From assembly GCF_000006565.2 (NCBI RefSeq), contig NC_031473.1, positions 62,001 through 126,000 on the forward strand: a stretch of DNA of 64,000 nt. Direction: 5' to 3'. Of the stretch, positions 59,839-64,000 are shown piece after piece. Within the stretch, counting starts at the first letter, position 1; every line of letters begins with the position of its first letter. Both the position numbers and the translations under genes were made by a program. The notes beneath the pieces were generated by a model that saw only the letters and a program-made list of their open reading frames with translations, made no database searches and was not told the origin of the DNA. Origin of the DNA: Toxoplasma gondii ME49. Taxonomy: Eukaryota; Apicomplexa; Conoidasida; Eucoccidiorida; Sarcocystidae.

Positions 59839-60273
59839 ATGGACGCGGCTTTCCGCTCGGGTCGCGAGGCTGTGACTCTCAGACCGCGTCGAGGGTCTTC
59901 TTCGCGAAAGCGAATCTCAGAAGAAAAGGAAAATTCTCTTGATTCCTTTTCCTCCCGAAGTGGCGCCGAGAGTTCTGTCGCGGAAGACAGCTCCAGCGAA
60001 CAGACGCCTTGCGAAAGGTCGAGCTGTAGACCTCCTCGCGACACTTGGACACTGTTCCCTTCGCGAAAAACGACCTTTGTCGGATTCCTTGCACTCGCAT
60101 CCTTTCTCTTTTGGCAGGCAAGCGAAACGTGTGGTCCACGTACGCTGAAGGAAATGCGAGAATACTCTTGAGCTGGGGTCTCATAACTCGAGTTGCACGC
60201 TCCATACATCTGTTTCCATACTTATGTTTAAACGCATACATATGCATATGTACGCACACACTACATTCATACA

Positions 60274-60314
<41 letters not shown>

Positions 60315-63300
60315 ATATATGCATGTATACATATATATATATATACATGTTTAAATATATATGTGTAGACGTAGATACACACTCATATCGCGTGTACTTC
60401 AGGGGAGTCGTAGCGGCCTTCTTAGCTTGTACGTATGAAGCGCTGACGTAGCCAAGGAGGAGACCGGTGTTGTCGTTTCGGAGGAAGTTTCTTGCAGCGC
60501 GGCAACCCATGCTCGAAATACGATTCCAGCAACGGGGCATTTGTATATTTCGGGATCTTTTCTCGACATATCTGTGCAGTTCTTTTTCGTTTCCAGAGTT
60601 CCTTCCCTTCTCGGTTTCGCTGGTTGGTCCAGAGACTCTATTCTGTGCACATGTTTTTACGGGGAATAAAGACCGAGATCTGCACCAGCAGTTGATGGAT
60701 AATGCATAGACTCAAGAGCAAGAGGAGTGGATACAAAGTGGACCCCCTTTTCAGTCAATTTCAGGGAGTGTGGGCTCTGTTGCTGTTCTGTGTCTGGACA
60801 GTTTTTCGTGGACCCCGAACTGTCTTTCCTTGAAAATCTCTGGAGCACCATCCACTTTGTCGACGACTTGGTGACCACGCCGTGCTACTACGCCTTCAAC
60901 CGAGAGGCCATGGACGTCGTTCGACGGCGGGCCAACAGGTGCGAGGAAACCATTCTTCATCTTTCTGTGGCTCTTTCTTGTGCGGGGAAGGGAAGCACTC
61001 GCGGCGGAGAAAACAGAGGAAAAGACCCCAGAAAAAACCTGGTCGCTGCTTGGGAGAGCAAAGCGTCCCGAGGAAGATGATTCGCAACCCGCTGTGTGTC
61101 TATCTTCTGCCGTCGAAATCTGTACACAAACACAGTCGAAAATTATTTGTTGCGGTAAAAGCCTCTAGCAGTGAGGCGGTGTACACGCCGAGAGAAGCGA
61201 GGAAAAATGCAAGTGTTTCAGGGGTCGAAAAAAAGGGAGAGTCTCGTGGCACTGGACCTCGACGCGGACTGCCGGACTCGACATCATTTTTCGTTGGCAC
61301 ACACTTCTCTGCTCGCCCTTAGGATTTGATTTTCGTACGCGCCTGCCATGCATGCTTCCATGGATGCTTTGAGGTGCTTCAGAAGTGCTAAGGACTTTTA
61401 AAAGTGAAAAAGGAGATACACCTTCAGAAGAAGGTTGAAAAAACGACCACAGGTGTATTGACATTTTCTCTAGAAGACATGCAAGTAACAAATACATCGA
61501 CGCCGTAGATACTCACCCATGTGTACATGTGAGATGCATGAGCGTGTCAGCAGCTCTCCTGAACTTCGCAAGTGAATGAAGGAACTCGTTTTCACCTTCG
61601 ACGCCTCGGTTTTGTTTTTGTATGGTAACTATGATATTTCCGGTGAAAAGCTTATTTCGGACTTTAGCAATGCTTTGTGTGTTCGCGAGTTGACACAGAG
61701 CCACAACGCGTTTACGACCGGTTTCGTAAAGCAGGAAGAGAAACAGACGCATAGAAAACAGACTTGATCTGTGGAATTCTTTGACATTCTGTCGCAAACG
61801 ATCGTGTGAGTCTGTTTGTGTCTTTTCAGAGTGATGTCGGTGGCTCTGATGAAAGAGATTCAGCCTGTGTCCTTCAAGCACACTTGGCGCCTTCGTCCTC
61901 GCGAAAAAGACGAGAACTTTTTTCCACGTTCCTCCTCAGACTTTGTTCTCTCTTCCAGTACCCAAAACATCGCGCCGTCGGACTCCTTGCGCTTCTCGCC
62001 GGGCATACCGGCGTCGATCTACGAGCATCCAGAGACTCTTCTTCCTCCCTCGGATCCGAATTCTTTCGTCTTTCCTTCTTACGCGAAAGACGCAGCGAGA
62101 CGCGCAACCGCAAAAAGGCTTGCCTTCGCGGACGGCGCCGGAGAAAACCTTCTTTTTTCTGGGCGGCAGGACCGGCCAGAAAGCGCCTCGGACTCTTCAG
62201 GTGCGGACGCCGAGAGTCGGGGTGTACGCGCATCTCAGGAAACGAGAGAAATTCCTGTTTCGCATACGAGCGCCAGTCGCAGGTACTGGAGGCTGCTTCC
62301 TCCGTTGGCGGAGCACTCCTGTGTGGGGGACGCAGCAGAGTTTCGGGAGATCGCTGGCACCTCTGGAAGTATAACGCAGGGGAACGACGACGCCGTGGTG
62401 GAACGCGGAGCCTCCTTTCAGACGATCAACATCACCGCGTACTTCCCCGCTGCACCTCCATACGCGTCTGAAGACGAACGGCGAGGCTTCCGAGCAGAAG
62501 CTCGCAGACTCCTTCGCCTCTTTGCTTTGCATGGGCGCCGCCGCGGAGAAGAAGACTCTTCCTCTTCGATTGGAGAGAACGAGGCGTTTTCAAGTGGCGG
62601 TGGAGGTGCTGGAGCCGCTGAGAAAGAGAGGCTCCACGGCGCGAGGGGCGGCGAAGAGACACTGGGAGGAGAGGGCGAGAGAAGAGACACTGAGGCTGGT
62701 GGCGAGACCGCGAGAGAAGGTCGAGAGAAAGACGCGCCTCGGCCACAAGAGGAGGGAGGAAATGGACCGAGGAGAGGAAATGCTGAGGCCGAGGGGGTCT
62801 ATGCTGCAGGCGCGCAGAGTTTGGAGAAAAAACAAGGACGGAACGACTGGAGAGAAAACCTGGAGCAGGTTTTCAAGCGGGAGAGCAGCCAAGGAGACAG
62901 TGCAGCGTGGGGAGAAGACCTTTTCGAAAAACACATCGAATTCGTGACTCCAGAGCTTCTCGACTGGAGAGGCGAGAATCCAGAAGAGGAGTCGGTCGAA
63001 AAGGTAAGGCGCAACAAGACGAAGAGCCGGAGAAACAGGAAAGACAGAGCAATAAAAACAGAGTAGACAGGAGGAAAGGGCCGAGACGATGATTCAGAGA
63101 GGAGCAGACGAAGCGAGAATGAGAAGGTGACGAGGTGAAGAAAAGACGAGAGAAGTGAACAGGGAGAAGAGGGCCAACGAGCTGAAAAGAGAACAAAAAG
63201 AGGAACAGAAAAAAGTGAAGAAGGGGAAAGAAAAAAGATGAAGAGAGACCGAGAAGGTGGAGAGAGGGAGACAAGGACAAGGATCGAGCAGACGAAGAGG

Positions 63301-63573
63301 AAAAGACAAGAGCAAGAGAGGAAGGCATGTGCAAGAGGAGGGGAGGCGAAAGAGAAAAGGAGACACAGATAACACACAAGAGAATGTTCTGGTAAACTGG
63401 ACTTTGGTCGTTTTCAATTTTCCCCAACAGATCCCAAGGGGAAGGCCTGCTTTGTTTTTCCTACATGGAGGCGGACTCGTGATGAACGACCATCGAGGGT
63501 ACGATAAACTTCTGCGGCGTCTTAGCAACCTTCTCTCTCCCAGCGGAGCTCTTGTTTTTGCCGTCGACTACAG
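59839..63573 (+). CDS. Membrane-anchored alpha/beta hydrolase (HGGG type), 5' part, continues past window
   Basis: Reliable exons are 59839 to about 60130, 60802-60938, 61830-63003 and 63431-63573; the last three junctions are in phase (2, then 0). The gene runs off the window after a consensus GTGAGA donor. The N terminus is Arg/Ser-rich, followed by a membrane helix near residues 78-94 (TFVGFLALASFLFWQAS). After FFVDPELSFLENLW and YYAFNREAMDVV comes a large exon of about 390 residues: VALMKEIQPVSFKHTWRL, a disordered acidic/Gly-rich insert, and FVTPELLDWR. The last exon gives RPALFFLHGGGLVMNDH and ALVFAVDYR. HGGG is the oxyanion-hole motif of the hormone-sensitive lipase/arylacetamide deacetylase clan, and the DYR that follows fits that fold. 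The GxSxG nucleophile elbow and the Asp/His should lie to the right. The substrate is unknown. The join between the first exon and 60802 is unresolved; a piece near 60597-60645 (SSFPSRFRWLVQRLYS) fits phase 0 and could be one intermediate exon. Confidence 0.8.
60279..60362. repeat. (TA)n microsatellite in hydrolase intron
   Basis: About 34 bases of uninterrupted alternating TA followed by further TA-rich sequence, downstream of the first hydrolase exon. Confidence 0.9.
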
Positions 63574-64000
63574 GTGAGAGGAAGAGAAGTCACTTTGAAC
63601 GGAGGAACGAATATCCTCACGCACCTACACAGGTCAATGTAGACACACATATATATGCGCGTAAAGCTGTAGAAAATGCAGCAGACCTTGATTGAAATTT
63701 TCACTGTTTATTCGAATTTTCGCTCCGCTCTACTTCATCGTACAAGTCAACAGCAACCAGCAGGGACTCGAGTCTTTGAGAAAGAGAAAGAGTCGCGGGT
63801 GGATCTTCACACGTTGTTATGAAACAAGAGAACCGAAACAGCACGGAGAGGCAAATCTGGTTTTGAGATAATTCGCGCGACTATAGAGAAAACGACGAAT
63901 CGGAGAAGCACAATCCAAGACAGAGATGATAACACTAGACGAAAATCTCAGACCCTTTAAATGGAATGAATGCATGCAAACATTGCAAGGCGCAATCCCC
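63574..64000. other. Intron of the hydrolase gene, truncated by the window edge
   Basis: This begins with a GTGAGAGG donor directly after the DYR codons. I see no further exon before the end of the window. There is a short ACATATATATG stretch near 63645. Confidence 0.6.

Overview
This window is nuclear genomic DNA from a tissue-cyst-forming coccidian parasite of the Toxoplasma/Neospora/Hammondia type. The evidence is intron-rich protein genes with short GT-AG exons, pyrimidine-rich introns (purine-rich when read against the gene), serine-rich low-complexity protein extensions, and dozens of (TA)n/(TATC)n microsatellites. I cannot fix the species from sequence alone. No rRNA, tRNA, transposon or CRISPR array was recognised.

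Layout, left to right: (1) 2.2-4.7 kb, minus strand, a p24/TMED cargo receptor of the ER-Golgi pathway in four exons. (2) 8.1-9.7 kb, plus strand, the small OB-fold subunit of replication protein A (RPA14/RPA3) in four exons. (3) 11.7-13.7 kb, minus strand, a polytopic membrane protein with an HxxEE-type motif. (4) 16.4-24.8 kb, minus strand, a membrane-anchored protein of about 16 exons that looks like a beta-propeller with a C-terminal transmembrane helix. (5) 26.5-27.5 and 29.5-30.6 kb, plus strand, two intronless tandem paralogues with about eight membrane helices each. (6) 34.2-40.1 kb, plus strand, a very large serine-rich protein of unknown function. (7) 43.7-48.0 kb, minus strand, the proteasome lid subunit Rpn7/PSMD6 in ten exons. 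(8) 50.6-56.1 kb, plus strand, RNA polymerase II subunit RPB3 in ten exons. (9) 59.8 kb to beyond the window, plus strand, the first part of a membrane-anchored alpha/beta hydrolase with an HGGG oxyanion motif.

Gene models were built by joining exons only where donor, acceptor and reading phase agreed. For TMED, RPA14, Rpn7 and RPB3 every junction is in phase and the products are full length. The genes are not a functional operon: housekeeping genes (secretion, replication, proteolysis, transcription) are interspersed with lineage-specific membrane proteins. Divergent pairs (TMED/RPA14, propeller/first paralogue, Rpn7/RPB3) share intergenic regions of about 2-3.5 kb that must contain their promoters.

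The most novel material is the tandem intronless polytopic pair inside a roughly 15-kb block without microsatellites, the HxxEE membrane protein, the membrane propeller (whose simplest splice would create a stop codon at one junction), the unrecognised giant serine-rich protein with an internal duplication, and two exon-like segments that do not yet belong to a gene.
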